From: Pollenia angustigena
Taxonomy: Eukaryota; Arthropoda; Insecta; Diptera; Polleniidae
NCBI GenBank assembly: GCA_930367215.1
Contig: OV884056.1
Coordinates: 89,911,285-89,975,284 of the forward strand
DNA length: 64,000 nucleotides
Direction of reading: 5' to 3'
This document shows, piece after piece, positions 53,589 through 63,690 of the stretch. Both the position numbers and the translations under genes were made by a program. Numbering within the stretch: position 1 is the stretch's first letter; every line of letters starts with the position of its first letter. Below the pieces are notes generated by a model. That model had not been told where the DNA came from and ran no database searches. It saw nothing but the letters and a program-made list of their open reading frames with translations.

Positions 53589-53797
53589 GGGTGCGTTCGT
53601 AAATGCATCACTGCGCTGCATCAGTGATTTCAAGTGGTAATATATTTATCAGTGAAGTAAATGTGGACCGACAAACTGTGAAATACTCCACAAAAATAAT
53701 AGTCACACAATAATATAAGTTACTATTATTCTTTTATTGCCATTAAAAAAAGTTTGCTTTTCTGATGCAGCGCAGTGATGCATATACGAACGTACCC
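53589..53797. mobile_element. MITE with GGGTGCGTTCGTAAATGCAT ends
   Basis: GGGTGCGTTCGTAAATGCAT, continuing CACTGCGCTGCATCAG, is mirrored at the right with only small changes. TTC is at 53586-53588 and 53798-53800. Length 209 bp. Confidence 0.72.
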
Positions 53798-53924
53798 TTC
53801 ATCAGCAATTAAAAAGATTGTTGATTTATTGGCGTAGGAAAAGTAGTTCGATTTGTAGGTTTGAAATTCCCGGAAAAAATGTCCCGGGATTCCCGGGAAT
53901 TTTTTCCCGCGTAGAAACTCTATT

Positions 53925-54117
53925 TTTAATCCATATTTAAATTTCATTAAACTATTTTTATGAAGAAGGGAATTTTACAACATAAAATTAATTAAAATTT
54001 ATTGACATTAACTCATTCTTGGCTGCCGCGGGGCTCGAACCCAGGCTTTCACGCGTACAGGTAACTCTTACATGTTTCAATTGTAACCACTCAAACTCTT
54101 CAGAGGGTTTTGCCGTT
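53925..54117 (-). mobile_element. Second copy of the tRNA-core TIR element, truncated
   Basis: Left arm AAATTTCATTAAACTATTTT and GAAGGGAATTTTACAACAT parallel 44530-44578. The minus-strand core has GAAGAGTTTGAGTGGTTACA as an A box and GCCTGGGTTCGAGCCCCGC as a T-arm. The right arm is missing; a TAA-flanked MITE begins at 54121. Confidence 0.7.
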
Positions 54118-54120
54118 TAA

Positions 54121-54390
54121 AGGCCCAACCATAATGTGCTTAAGTTGGCTTAAGTAAATGTGCGAATACATGTAAATCATATGAGGCAAACCATATTGTA
54201 CTAAAGGAAACTTTTTGTTAAGTTTTTCGAAACTGTCGTTTGCTTACGCAAAGTGCGAAACTAATCGCACATTCCGTACGGAATCAAATTTCTTTGATTG
54301 TGTTTTGGTTTATTTTAAATACGTTTAAGAGACTTTTTGTTAATTTTTGACAGTAGGTTAAGCATGGCTATGCATATTATGGTTAGGCCT
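54121..54390. mobile_element. TAA-flanked MITE (AGGCCCAACCATAATGTGC ends)
   Basis: AGGCCCAACCATAATGTGCT is mirrored by TATGCATATTATGGTTAGGCCT. TAA is at 54118-54120 and 54391-54393. Length 270 bp, no ORF. Confidence 0.76.
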
Positions 54391-55031
54391 TAACACTCAC
54401 AGCCATTGACGACTGCTGGCAGTCAATAGTCAAACATCAATCTTTCAACCAAATTGTATTTAACCTTTGGTAGATCGAAATTTGCTTTGAATGAATATCT
54501 ATTTTAAATTGTTTTACATGTTCTCCCTTATATATAAATTTTTTAAGATTTCTAAAGAAACTTACAAGAAGATAATTCTTTTTGTTATGCGTTTTTTTGG
54601 ATGCGTACATTTTTGTTACTACTAATCATAAACATTAACCAACAGGTTATTCAAAAGTTAAAATACATACATAATAAAAAACGAAGTAAGCACAAATTTA
54701 ACAAAAACCAATAATTATATTGTTAAAAATCATTGCCAACGACACTTACAACAGAAGCAAAAAATATTTAAAGCTTGACTAAACGAAAAACACAAAATTA
54801 ATGAATATAATGCACCAGTATGTATAAATGCAATGAAAAAATGTATAAATGCGTTGCTCTTACTTGCTGCTATATACGAATTGTTTGTACATAAGTATAT
54901 ATTGACAATCAACCATTTATTGTTTTTGTATTTAGTAATTCTTGTTTAAATTTTTTATTCAATCATTCATTGAGAGGGCAAAAACTCAGCAAAACATTTA
55001 AACACTTAAACGGACTGACAGACAATTGAAC
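54391..55031. other. No gene seen
   Basis: AT-rich with spurious short frames. No inverted ends found. Confidence 0.4.
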
Positions 55032-55841
55032 TACAAGCTCAGTGTTGCCAGTGAAATTTCGAGAAAGATACATTTTAGTTTCCAAAAAGATACATTTTTT
55101 CCCAAAAAGATACATTTTGAAAAAAATTTTAAAATCCATTTTTAACGTTTGCAGTTGTTAACATAACATTTTTATTTCATATTTAATGAATATTGCAAAG
55201 AAAATGATTTCAAATAAATTCATTTTTATAAATAAATTAAATAGTCATAAATATTAGGTATTTAATTTTTAAAAATACATTTAGCAAACTTTAAAATTAA
55301 TTATATGTAACTACCCAGCAAAAACTAGGTAATGACTTGCCATTACTGAACAACTTACTTTTCAATGACTACTTCATACCATCTGCATTACATACTACAG
55401 AAGTAGTTTGGTAATGGCTGACATATAATCTGATACCTAAGTACTTGTGTATGAGTTGATTAACGAAATTTATAATTCATTCGTAATAAAATGCATCTAC
55501 GGTTGAAGTTTTTTCAAATCTCATACAATTTGATTTGAAATATTTGTTCTTACAATTTGTTTTTTTTTTTATTATAAATAAAAAACAATTTGTAATAAAT
55601 TTGAATATGAAAAATTATGCTGTACTGAAATTTTATAGTCATGACATGTTAGTTGTAATTTTGGTGACATCGGAGTAATAAGTTATTTAAGTCCCTATTT
55701 GTAAGCGAATGTGGTAATGACTTATTTAACTCCCTATTTGTAAGCGAATGTGGTAATGACTTATTTAACTCCCTATTTGTAAGCGAGGGTGGTAAGTAGT
55801 TGGCTCCAATAATTTAATCTCATATTTACAAAAACTACACC

Positions 55842-55913
55842 GCCCCGGTAGACTAGCTGGTAGTGAGCTAGTCTATCAGCACCGAGGTTGCGCGATCGAA
55901 TCCCGCCAGAGAC
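55842..55913 (+). repeat. tRNA-like unit, 72 nt (array copy 1)
   Basis: GCCCCGGTAGACTAGCTGGT to GCCAGAGAC, T-loop ATCGAAT. Followed by an A-rich tail with AATAAAA repeats of about 130 bp. Confidence 0.62.
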
Positions 55914-56257
55914 AGAAAAAAAAAATAAAAAATAAAACAAAGTAAAATAAAATAAGAACAAATAGAAAAAAAAACATAAAGTAAAGTAAAATAAAATAAG
56001 AAAAAATAGAAAAAAAATAATTAACAAAAAAAATAATAAAAAAATTTTTTTTTAAAGTCATGACATGTTAGTTGTAATTTTGGTGACATCGGAGTAATAA
56101 CTTATTTAATTCCCTATTTGTAAGCGAATGTGGTAATGACTTATTTAACTCCCTATTTGTAAGCGAGGGTGGTAAGTAGTTGGCTCCAATAATTTAATCT
56201 CATATTTACGCTCTTAATTGAGTAAAAAACATCGTTTTTTTATACAAAAACTACACT

Positions 56258-56329
56258 GCCCCGGTAGACTAGCTGGTAATGAGCTAGTCTATCAGCACCG
56301 AGGTTGCGCGATCGAATCCCGCCAGAGAC
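56258..56329 (+). repeat. tRNA-like unit, 72 nt (array copy 2)
   Basis: Almost identical to the unit at 55842 and preceded by the ACGCTCTTAATTGAGTAAAA leader that is also found before the 31.5-kb unit. A-rich tail follows. Confidence 0.62.
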
Positions 56330-56847
56330 AAAAAAAATAAGAAATAAAACAAAGTAAAATAAAATAAGAAAAAATAGAAAAAAAAAACATAAAGTAAAGT
56401 AAAATAAAATAAGAAAAAAATAGAAAAAAAATAATTTAAAAAAAATAATAAAAAAAATTTTTTTTAAAGTCATGACATGTTAGTTGTAATTTTGGTGACA
56501 TCGGAGTAATAACTTATTTAAGTCCCTATTTGTAAGCGAATGTGGTAATGACTTATTTAACTCCCTATTTGTAAGCGAGGGTGGTAAGTACTTGCCTCCA
56601 ATGACATCACCGTGTTAAAATAATGAGTTAAAATGCCAATGTATAAGTAGTGAAGAGTCGTTATATTAGCTTTTTAACTCATTACTTTGCAATGTAAGTT
56701 TTTGCTGGGTATCTTTGGATGTTATCAAAACAAATTCATTTTTATTTTTATTAATAAATTTAATTAATATGAGAGTTAAGGCGTTTATACTAAGGCGATT
56801 ATATGAAAAAGTTCATATAAATTTCCTGAAAATATGTTTATATTTCC

Positions 56848-58839
56848 TCAGAACAACTTCACACTACTAGTAATCATCGATTTAGGTGGATCGTATGTTG
56901 AAACATCCTTATTGTTTCCTTTCACCATAATTAAAGCTGCTATTGTATTAGTATTTAGTCGGTTACGATGATCAGTCTCAATAAGTTTTAGTTGGCTAAA
57001 AATTCTCTCTACACATGCATTCGAAAATGGAAGTACAAATGTTAAACAAACTACTTTTTTCAAATTTTTTAACATCGGCCCATTAACAACATTTTTTAAA
57101 TTAAACACTATTGCCCAATACTCATCAGCGGCCATGTCACTGTTTAACCCAAGCTCTTCGTGGTTGAGGAGAGCGTGCTCACGCCATTCCTTATGCAAAG
57201 CATTCTGGTCGATAAAATGTATCAAAGACGGAAATTTTTTTAATACAGCAGATAAATCCTTTTCTTTAAACGATTGAGCTTCCTTTAAATTAAACATATT
57301 TATAATATTAAATATTTCATCGGTAAATACGAATTTTAAATTTATTTGTTTTAAAACTTCGATATAAAATGATTGGCAATTTTTTAGTAAATCATATTTC
57401 TTATGCTGTTCTTCTACTAGGGTAGCAAGCGAAGTATGAGCTAAAACACCTAAGTAAATTTTATCAATTGGCAAAAAATATTTCGCATTTGAAAATTCTA
57501 TTTTTAAAACATCTGTTGCCTTTACATAGTTAAATTCTAAATAGTTGCTAGCAATTGTTTTAATTAATTTTTCAACTTCAGATTGCAAAAGGTGTAGACA
57601 AGGCTTTTCCGCCTGAAATATTAGATTAAAATCGTTTAAAAGAGTCAAAGTGTACGACATAAATTCCAAATAAATTTTTGTAATGCCATCACTTAATAAA
57701 TCAAAAATTTCATCGTTGCCTTTAGTGGGATTCTCAAATAATTCCAACCGAAAATATTCTGTTAAAGCAGTATATTGTTCCAAAATTCTATCAACACACG
57801 ATTTAAGTGAAAGCCATCGTGTTGCTGCTGGACTTAAAATTTTATGGCTCTCTACTTGAAAGTAATATTGAAATTCTTGAAGTTTTAATATCCTTTTTGA
57901 ACTTCTACAGAAGTGTCCTGCGATGCTTCTTAACATGTCCTCTACTCTTCCTGGTAATTTCGCACAAGCTTTTGACGCTACTAGATGTATAAGATGACAA
58001 CTACATTTAATGCATACAATGTTCTTTACAGACTTTTTTAAGTGACTAAATGGTCTCCAGCCATGACATTTGTTGTGTCAGAGGAAAATCCAATAAAATT
58101 TTCAAATGGCACATAATTAGAGCGTAGCCAGTTTAAAAGTGCCTCACTGAGGTCTTCAGCTTTGCCACTTTCTGTTTAAAAAAGATCCAAAAAATTAGTT
58201 TCAACTTTTTCATTGTCTGGATGATAATATATTACACATAATGCACATTGCTTCTGTCTGTCTGTTGTCTCATCCATTATAATGCTAAAAAAATTTCCGG
58301 GTGTACTAATAATTTTTATTATGTCTTGTTTAAATGCTGGTCCAACTAATCTTGTGACTATATTAGTTGCCTTTGTTCGGCCCAAATGAATTTTTCGCGC
58401 AATTTTGGAATCCGGAAGCGTATTTGCCAAAAATGGAATAAATGAGTCAGATAGAGAAAACGGAAGGTTATTGTTGGCAAGAAACGTTCAAATTTTAATT
58501 TCGGCTCTTTTGATGGCATGATCTTCATGGTTTAAAGTTCTTTATTGCATTCCAATTTTTTATATGCTTACACGAATTCAGGTGTTTGTTTAATACTGGC
58601 TTATGGTTTGCTAATGTTATTTCACACACTTTGCAAAATGATACTGCATTTCCCTTAGTAATTTTTTTCATCAACCAGCCATTGTAATCCTTCATTAACA
58701 GCCATTTATCATTAAAATTGTACGTTGTCTTTTTTGGAGAATGACCTATAAATTATAACGAAATGCCAATAATTCTATGTAGGTATATAGAAACATATGT
58801 ACATAAAATTTGTGTAAAATGTAAAATTCACTCACTCAT
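56848..58839 (-). pseudogene. hAT transposase (zinc finger to dimerisation domain), broken
   Basis: Minus-strand gene. A possible first exon is only ATGA (58839-58836) with donor GTGAGT and acceptor TTATAG, joining to exon 2 at 58745 (MSHSPKKTTYNFNDKW). A BED-type finger follows (FCKVCEITLANHKPVLNKHL, then NSCKH). After a stop and frame change near 58526, the frame at 58430-58176 has FFSIIMDETTDRQKQ, a catalytic-region segment, ending at TAA. A further stretch has FIGFSSDTTNVMAGDHL. A frameshift near 58045 leads to HLIHLVASKACAKLPG and the long open part from 57936, which ends with the hATC domain (LPFSNACVERIFSQLKLIET, DHRNRL). At least two breaks make it inactive. It recalls the ZMYM6/SCAND3-like hAT proteins. 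Confidence 0.85.
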
Positions 58840-60032
58840 TTTGTTTATATGCACCTACATAAATATGTACATAGGTATATAATATAATATTTGCACTCAA
58901 CTTTTTTAGTTTTTTTTTTTTAATTTTGGTATTAAAATTGTTTTATGTTATAAAATTATTTTACAGAAACGGTCTGAAATTATAAACTGTAAAGATCGTT
59001 ATTGTTTTCTTTTAAATTTAATCTTAACACACATACACAAGAATAAGCAGACGAAAGAAGAACTTAGAAAAAAACAGCAAAATACATGTAATTTTAGTTT
59101 TTAGTTGTCACTAAGGCGAATTCATTTTTACATGAACTCGCCTTGGTTGTCATTGTTTTTTTAGTATTCATAACGAAATGATAACTTTAAAAAACTTTGG
59201 CAGAGACGAAAATTTAATATTTTATTTTTGTACATTTTTCGTCCAGATTCAAAAGATACGAAAAATGTCAGGATTATACATGGTACTTGAAGTCATCAAA
59301 AGATACGAAAAATGTATCTTTCGTATCCAAACGGCAACACTGTACAAGCTAGTAAAAAATTGAATAATTGAAAATTATGCCATGAAATAATGAAATGCAG
59401 CCAGATGCACTGACGGAGGGACGGACAATAGCAGTCAGTCAAAAAAAAATTAATAAACATTGTACGTAAAATACATTCAAAGAATGAGCGCAGCAAAAAT
59501 ATAAACTAAAGAAAGAATGGCTTAATGGACGGATAGACGATGGATCGTTGCATGGATAACATTTCAATTAAAACTAGGGTATTCATTCGGTTAACCGTCA
59601 ATCGGTTAACCGATTAACTGGTCGGTTAATTTAAAATTGGCTTTTTTCGATTAACGATTAAACCGGTTAATTTCAGTCGATTAACCGATGTAACAAAATT
59701 TTCAATATTTTGTAGTATTATACCATATTTTTTGTAATTTTAATTACTTGTTTCGTCTCATATACAAAATGTATGTGTTTAGAAAATATTTTTTTATACA
59801 AACAAAGAAGGTATTCAGTGATCTTCATTTTAACCCATTTTTTGCCGACCGGTGACTAAAATTACAATGTTTTTTATCTTCATCATCGATCAACAGGAAT
59901 GTGGCGAAAAATAGGTTACATTTTTGATTGCCAACACCTTTTTTTTTCGTTTCACGTACTTTTTATATGTATGTGTTTAGTTATTTGTTTCTTCTCATAT
60001 CAGTCTTTTAACAGAATTAACCGAAACAATTA

Positions 60033-60502
60033 AGGTAGAAGTACATAACACGCGTTAGTGCGCGCGCGCTCTGTCGTCTTCTGTCAAAAAAAGTTAAGCT
60101 AGTGTGTTTTGATAGAACAAGCTACATGCAAAATATTTTGACGCGTTTGCGCTAGAAAGTGGGTTAACTTTGAACTTTTTAACGCGTTGTGTGTTTTTGA
60201 CAAGTAATCAGCTGACAATTAAAATAATAATTTAACAAATTTGTGAATCATAAAAGAAAAACTTATTGAAGAGCTTAAAAAACATACAATATTTATATAA
60301 AAAGAATAAGTTTAATAAAATAACAAAATCTTGATATACTTTCGAGCCTGTTTTTAATACACAAATAAGTAAACAAATAAAAAACAGCTGACAGGAATGG
60401 CTTTTGTAACGCGTGTTGTGTAACTTTCAGTTTATGACGTGCTAAAGTTTATAAACGCACGATACTTGTCGACGAACTAACGCGTGTTATGTTCTTCCAC
60501 CT
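60033..60502. mobile_element. TTA-flanked MITE (AGGTAGAAGTACATAACACG ends)
   Basis: AGGTAGAAGTACATAACACG, continuing CGTTAGT, is mirrored at the right. TTA is at 60030-60032 and 60503-60505. Length 470 bp. CGCGCGCGC near the left end and a second ACGCGTTGTGTG inside are its only notable features. Confidence 0.76.
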
Positions 60503-60840
60503 TTAGAAGTGTTAAAAATTTTAAAAATCTCTAATGTCATAATAGAGTATCTTATATGTTTAGATAAATCCTGGAAATGGACTGAGAAATTAGATATTCA
60601 TCTACGATAAGTGAAAGAATTTTTTCCAAATCAAGATTTGTCAAAACTAAAGAAAAGAATCGCTTTAATCCTAAACATTTAAAATGAATTACTTTTCTAA
60701 AAGATTATTTTAAAAGATCTCCTTTAACAATTGAAATAACTGATGAAATTATCTCAGTTTATTTTTTTATAAATACATATTTGGGGGATTCACAAGATAG
60801 TCATAAAGTCTTATGTCTTAAAATAATTACAAGAAATATA

Positions 60841-61094
60841 TATCGTCGGCTTAATATGCAAACCGGCTAAATCTACTTTTTATATAAATTGAGATTTTAA
60901 TGCCGTGTGGTAGAGAAAGGTACGCCTCGTCGACAGCATGTGGTTTTTATTTTATTTAAGTCCTGAAGTGTGTACAACTAAATGTATTTTTAATTTTCTA
61001 TCCGGCTGCAAATAGGAAAAATAAAAAGTTTTTTGTCTCTCCTGTAAAATGTGCTGAAAGTGAGTTAGCAGGTTTGCATATTAAGCCGACGATA
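60841..61094. mobile_element. MITE with TATCGTCGGCTTAATATGCA ends
   Basis: TATCGTCGGCTTAATATGCA, continuing AACC, at 60841 is mirrored exactly at 61071-61094. 254 bp; TA may be the target. No ORF. Confidence 0.68.
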
Positions 61095-61598
61095 TGACTG
61101 TTGTGGACTACCGCTTATAATTTGGATTTCTACTGTACAGTTATGAAGAATCAATGAACGCAGCATTAAAATTTTTATTTTGTTCAAAACACAACAATAT
61201 TTATTTTAAATAATTGTAAAATATTAGAAAGAATATTATGACGATATGACTTGATAGCACTCCTTGTGTATTAATTGTTTTTTTGTTTGCTCGTTTTAGT
61301 AAAAGAATTGTTGTGTTTGGTATGTTATTGTTTTTTTTTTTTTCTAATAAACTCCAAATAATAAACAATTAATGCGTTTTTATATATTGAAATTACTTAA
61401 TTTATAAAAAAAACTCTACCTCGGTTAATTAATCGAGCGATTAAACGATTAAAGCAAAAGGTCGATTAAATGAATACCCTAATTAAAACCCAGTTGAATT
61501 GAGCATGGAGTAGAGTAAATGGAGTTCTACAACAACAAAATGACACTTTGACGAAAAAAACAACAATATAATAAGCTCCAACAACAACTACAATAGTA

Positions 61599-62379
61599 CC
61601 CAGTTGGCCAGATTGCCGTTGACGACATCGTCGTCAATGATGTATGCACGACTTGTACCCTGTTGTTTTGGTTTTCTAGAAGACAATTTACAGGAAATCG
61701 TCGTTCACGACAGTTTGAGCGACGTTGTCTTGCAAGCTGTCTTCTATTTAGCTTTATACTGGACAGTATGAGCGACTTTGTCTTATAAGTTGTCCTCTAT
61801 TAAACTATATGTGGGACAGTAAGAGCGACACTGTCTTATAAGTTGTCTTGTATAATAGCTACTGACGACAAAGTTTTATTGAATGCTATTCAATCACTTG
61901 CTTGGTTTTCTTAAAATTCTTACATTCTTTTTTTTTTAATTGCTGATTTAAATACCTACAAAAAATTTACAAATTAGTTCTAAACAGTAAAACCTAAAAT
62001 GTTGATCAAATTATTCGCGGGCTGGAAAATGGATTACGTGCAGTTAGTACTTCACTGTCAATTTTAGGATTGCTTATAGGAGTCGAATACAAAACATATA
62101 ACAGAAATTTAAATTCCAACTATACAAAAAACTGTCTGAATTTAGATAACCATATAATAATTTTTGTCGAGGACGTCGAAATAGACGACATTGTCATGCA
62201 GGTAGTCGTTAATGATAAAGTAGGCGACATTGTCTTTCTTTGTGTCGTGCACGATTTTCGCGACACTTGTTCGAAAATGTCGTTGGCGATTTGTTCCCGC
62301 TGTCCCTCACATGTCGTGCAGTAATTAACATTGTCGTGCATCCGTCTTCGAGGATGTCTTAAAGACGTGGCCAACTGGG
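61599..62379. mobile_element. CCCAGTTGGCCA-ended TIR element rich in CGAC/GTCG
   Basis: CCCAGTTGGCCAGATTGCCG at the left and ACGTGGCCAACTGGG at the right. The left half has three 54-bp units with GACAGTNNGAGCGACNNTGTCTT (about 61710, 61764, 61818). The right half is dense in CGACATTGTC-type motifs. Frames found on both strands there reflect this repetition. Confidence 0.65.
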
Positions 62380-62590
62380 TTAAGTTGCATGTCAATAGGT
62401 TTGTGTGTGGTTTATAGAACACGAACGCAAAACTCGTCCGTTCAACTTACATTTAAAACAAGAACAAACAGAACGTAAAAGCAGGCGTTCTTTTAGTTTT
62501 TTTCAATTAAAACGGAAAAATATTCTCTTTTCTCTTCTGTCCTTTTTTTTAATTTATATACACATGTTTATTACGCTGTGCTAGTTGAAA

Positions 62591-63178
62591 CAAGTAAGAG
62601 TGCTGTATTCGGCTGTGCCGTATCTTATATACCCTTCACCATTGTGCGAGCAAAAAAAATTTTCTTTTTAAAAAACCAAGATTCGAAACAGGGAACTCTC
62701 AGTTTCTAACTTAACACACCCCCTAGATAACTGAAACATGAAGGAACGTTGTTTGAATATCATTAAAATGAAATATGGCACGTTTACTGTTAACAAAATT
62801 CAACACAGTTTAGTTGTAATTACTTTTGATGTATGTATGTATGTGTGTTTGTTTGTTTTTTTATCTTTTTTGGCGAGTTTTTAAGTAGCAAAAAACACAA
62901 AAATTCCTAGTTTCTATTTGTTAAAATTATTTCGTTAAATAGATGAAATAATAAAGAATGGTGATAACGAAAATCATATTGGGCATTATGCTAGTATATG
63001 TAAACAATGGAAAGGGGAAGAGGGGGCAGAGGGACATCACATGGTTAAATCAAGTTCTCTCCTCATAAGGACCCAGAATATATATACCTTATAGGGTCTT
63101 AGATCAATATTGTAGAAATTACAAACGGAATGACAAACTTATATATGCCCTTTTCCACCTAAGGTGAAGGGTATAAAA
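62591..63178 (-). mobile_element. DINE-like element (CCCTTCACC family)
   Basis: AGTAAGAGTGCTGTATTCGG with hairpin TTCGGCTGTGCCG, then TATATACCCTTCACC, and at the far end AAGGTGAAGGGTATAAA. The conserved section AGGACCCAGAATATATATAC is present; no 153-bp units. (TG/GTAT) microsatellite near 62828. Confidence 0.65.
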
Positions 63179-63690
63179 AGAGTAATTTTTGGGATTTCAG
63201 TATTTTGATTATAACTCAGCCATTATGGGGGGAGTATGGGAGTGTGTAAGGCAAATTGGTTAAAGCGTTCCTTAGTAAGACTTGTCATCCCTAAAACTGA
63301 CGAGTATAAGGTAAAGTGTTTCCACTTTCCTTAGTAATTCACTCCAAGTCGACTCGTAGGTCAGCGCGCTGATCCCATTGCTACGGCAGTGGCCTCCTCG
63401 TGGTACTCCCTGGGGACCACCTCTGTTGAGGTGGAAGCTAATTCGAGCGACGGTCTTCAGCATATCCGAATGGTCATTTAAAAAAATTACGTCTCGGGAA
63501 GTAGGCATATTTGCTAAGTTTGCTATTGACTTTCACCAAGCCACTCTGGGGGCTTAGCTGGCATCCCCAGCGCCAGCCTAGGAGAGCTATAGGCCAATCA
63601 CTTATTCTCCCCGAAGTTAAAACGATTACTGAAACCTATGCAAATGTATATAATAATAATAATTCGAACCCCCCGTTGACGACTATTGGA
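63179..63690 (+). other. Likely 5' UTR of the RTE-like LINE
   Basis: From about 63265 base composition changes to GC-richer sequence running into the LINE ORF, with an open frame upstream of the first clear ATG that includes a run of AAT codons (63650-63660). The LINE's 5' end is not defined. The 78-codon minus-strand frame here is not convincing. Confidence 0.4.

Larger units (their letters stand above)
55314..56709. mobile_element. CCCAGC-ended TIR element with tandem tRNA-like units
   Basis: CCCAGCAAAAACTAGGTAAT at 55314 and the mirror AGTTTTTGCTGGG ending at 56709, with TA on both sides (55312-55313, 56710-56711). The interior is a tandem array of about 410-420 bp units starting GTCATGACATGTTAGTTGTA at 55638, 56057 and 56469; the first two each contain a tRNA-like unit and an A-rich tail. 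A 49-bp sub-repeat with CTATTTGTAAGCGA.TGTGGT lies in each unit. Confidence 0.75.
55040..59342 (-). mobile_element. hAT transposon, 4,303 bp, with broken transposase
   Basis: CAGTGTTGCCAGTGAAATTTC at the left and the mirror GGCAACACTG at the right; flanks TACAAGCT at 55032-55039 and 59343-59350 are identical. AGATACATTTT motifs repeat near the left end and AGATACGAAAAATGT near the right, as expected for subterminal transposase sites. It encodes a hAT transposase on the minus strand and hosts a nested CCCAGC element at 55314. Confidence 0.88.
59575..61481. mobile_element. hAT-type element with reiterated GGTTAACCGATTA
   Basis: TAGGGTATTCATTCGGTTAA and the mirror AATGAATACCCTA; perfect 8-bp flanks ATTAAAAC (59567-59574, 61482-61489). 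CGGTTAACCGATTA-like motifs are repeated about six times in the first 120 bp and again near the right end. No clear transposase. Two smaller elements are nested at 60033 and 60841. Confidence 0.8.

Noticed and set aside
55773..56473. Phe/Leu-rich ORFs (60-84 codons) as membrane proteins
   Set aside because: They are minus-strand translations of A-rich tails behind the tRNA-like units.
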